Source: Pyrocephalus nanus (taxonomy: Eukaryota > Chordata > Aves > Passeriformes > Tyrannidae). Taken from it: a DNA stretch of 64,000 nt. Made by a program: the position numbers and the translations under genes. This document shows positions 63,855-64,000 of the stretch, piece by piece. Every line of letters begins with the position of its first letter. Positions within the stretch are counted from its first letter, which is position 1. Location: NCBI GenBank assembly GCA_038380795.1, contig CM076261.1:96122418-96186417 (forward strand), given 5' to 3'. A model generated the notes under the pieces. That model was not told the DNA's origin and did not search any database. It saw only the letters and a program-made list of their open reading frames with translations.

Positions 63855-64000
63855 GGGTGTGGTGTGGAGGGGCCCTGTGAGGGCAGGGAAGAGAAGAGAA
63901 GAGGTGAGAAGAGCAGAGCAGAGAGGGGGCTGAGGCAGCGCAGGGCCGTGGGGGTGCGAGGGGCGGTGTTGGCGGAGGGCGAGGCAGTGGGGAGGCTGCT

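Noticed and set aside
1..64000. CRISPR-like or satellite array
   Set aside because: Periodicity comes from kilobase-sized gene units and 740-bp modules. There are no short direct repeats with unique spacers.

Overview
This window is bird genomic DNA. It holds a head-to-tail array of 16 feather-type beta-keratin (corneous beta-protein) genes, all on the minus strand. The bird assignment rests on the keratin family itself (short Cys-rich N-terminus, beta core, Gly/Tyr/Leu-rich tail, non-coding first exon) and on many CR1 retroposon tails, the typical avian LINE. Species and chromosome cannot be read from the sequence. Every apparent gene is one of these keratins; I found no tRNA, rRNA, CRISPR or prokaryotic feature.

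Each gene (FK1 to FK16 here, left to right; transcription runs right to left) has a TATA-type box, a short non-coding exon 1, a phase-free intron of about 244 bp with GT/AG ends, and an exon 2 carrying 20 nt of 5'UTR plus the whole 111-codon CDS. A 3'UTR with an AATAAA signal follows. A block of about 713 bp, from the stop codon to about 35 bp upstream of the TATA box, is nearly identical in all copies visible. Sequence on both sides falls into several unrelated or diverged classes. That pattern points to gene conversion or unequal exchange acting on the gene body.

Layout. 1-9,100: a 3,509-bp unit repeated twice and started a third time (FK1-FK3). 9,100-23,700: FK3/FK4 and FK5/FK6 form a duplicated block about 10.2 kb apart. 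Each half contains CR1 pieces and a 'ghost' gene, meaning a 3' flank, poly(A) signal and 3'UTR with no CDS. A 1,347-bp solo LTR sits between FK4 and FK5. 23,700-31,400: FK6-FK8, with a CR1 fragment still carrying the end of its ORF2 reading frame. 31,500-36,540 and 47,610-52,650: a block of about 5 kb present twice, 16,110 bp apart (FK8/FK9 and FK12/FK13). 36,500-47,600: a 3.97-kb unit three times (FK9-FK12). 52,600-64,000: FK13-FK16; the window ends inside the FK16 intron.

Spacers are not unique DNA. Upstream of the genes lie tandem modules of about 740 bp. Downstream of most genes lies an old CR1 3' end in the opposite orientation, then a conserved 3' flank. Seven genes carry a one-base change in the TATA box and four have a 3'UTR three times longer than the rest, so the copies may differ in expression although they encode almost the same protein. 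The proteins differ at only three sites (residues 11, 40 and 60).
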